14,036 nt of DNA from Thermoplasmata archaeon (lineage in GTDB: Archaea > Thermoplasmatota > B47-G6): contig QMTU01000006.1 of the NCBI GenBank assembly GCA_003663585.1, positions 1-14,036 of the forward strand, given 5' to 3'. The notes beneath the pieces were generated by a model. It did not search any database. It was not told where the DNA came from and was given only the letters and a program-made list of their open reading frames with translations. Of the stretch, positions 13,684 to 14,036 are shown piece by piece. The translations under genes and the position numbers were made by a program. Every line of letters begins with the position of its first letter. Position 1 is the stretch's first letter.

Positions 13684-14036
13684 GACTTCACCTCCAGGAA
13701 GGACTTGTACTATCAAGGATCCTTGTTGTAACCTAAACTAGAGGATGTGTTTGAGTTACTAGCTTATGTTAGACAACTAATAATAACATTACATTTGAAA
13801 TCGTGATTATTTTTAAAGGTAATTTTCACATGCAGTCTTGCCCTTTGTTCTAAATCATCGAACAAAAGTCCTGAGGAATACATTAAGCATAAACATCATT
13901 GAGTACTGTAAGTAGTTAAGTAATGGTGTAATGTCGTCTTTTCAATTGTAAGCTAATGTAAGCTTGCTAGACATCAGGAAGCATCACTAGGGCATCTATG
14001 AATTAGGTTAAGACCTTTAGAGTATTATATCAAAAC
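13684..14036. other. Gene-free right end: LX leader, promoter, unexplained tail
   Basis: I see no protein or tRNA gene in these 353 bases; all frames are closed by stops. The left part is the LX leader with a perfect 12-base palindrome CAAGGATCCTTG (13714-13725). A minus-strand TATA-like TTTAAAAATA lies at 13807-13816. Further right is a hairpin, TTTGTTC (13844-13850) with GAACAAA (13860-13866), and a minus-strand TATA-like GATATAATAC near 14020-14030. The last 170 bases show nothing I can assign. Confidence 0.5.
13807..13819 (-). promoter_or_regulatory. Candidate promoter of the LX-prefoldin-ftsY operon
   Basis: On the minus strand this reads ACCTTTAAAAATA, a TATA-like box with a short BRE-like lead. 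Transcription would start near 13788, about 105 bases before the LX start codon, a long leader for this group. A weaker closer box (ACATAAGC near 13762-13769) cannot be excluded. Confidence 0.4.

Noticed and set aside
1..14036. CRISPR array, insertion sequence or integrated element
   Set aside because: No regular direct repeats, transposase or integrase motifs or att-like duplications were seen; the tRNA-Thr 3' end is not repeated in the window as far as I can read.

Overview
The window looks like chromosomal DNA of a thermophilic archaeon, most likely Thermoproteota (Crenarchaeota). It is AT-rich with AGA/AGG and ATA codons. It carries archaeal informational genes (proteasome beta, LSm, L37e, LX, prefoldin alpha, FtsY, Bud32) and a form III-type RuBisCO. 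Promoters look like TATA boxes, and several starts have GGTG-type ribosome binding sites. I cannot name the genus. I see no mobile element, CRISPR array, or clear sign of recent transfer.

Layout. (1) Positions 1-3925, minus strand: a five-gene run with a ribbon-helix-helix regulator, an unrecognised histidine-rich protein, a PfkB-family kinase, form III RuBisCO and a ribose-1,5-bisphosphate isomerase cut by the left edge. The last three fit the archaeal pentose bisphosphate pathway, which turns the ribose of nucleosides plus CO2 into 3-phosphoglycerate. (2) 3926-4235: divergent regulatory region. (3) 4236-5407, plus: active-type proteasome beta, then LSm and ribosomal protein L37e, the last being a 58-residue gene. 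(4) 5414-7901, minus: Bud32 (KEOPS kinase), an XTP/dITP pyrophosphatase and a radical SAM protein with a TRAM-like tail. (5) 7953-9140, minus: a PPP-family phosphatase preceded by a small unknown gene that appears leaderless. (6) 9283-9359, plus: tRNA-Thr(UGU) with encoded CCA. (7) 9535-10832, plus: panB and a hot-dog thioesterase with FlK-like catalytic spacing. (8) 10836-13683, minus: ribosomal LX, prefoldin alpha, ftsY, a small cytosolic protein and a two-anchor membrane protein. The window ends with about 350 bases without a gene.

Most worth a second look: the pathway operon headed by a regulator and an unknown protein; ftsY broken into two frames at an A/T run with a TAATG junction; the unknown soluble/membrane pair after ftsY; and operator-like inverted repeats before the RHH gene and before the proteasome gene. 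Functions are inferred from motifs read by eye; no database search was possible.
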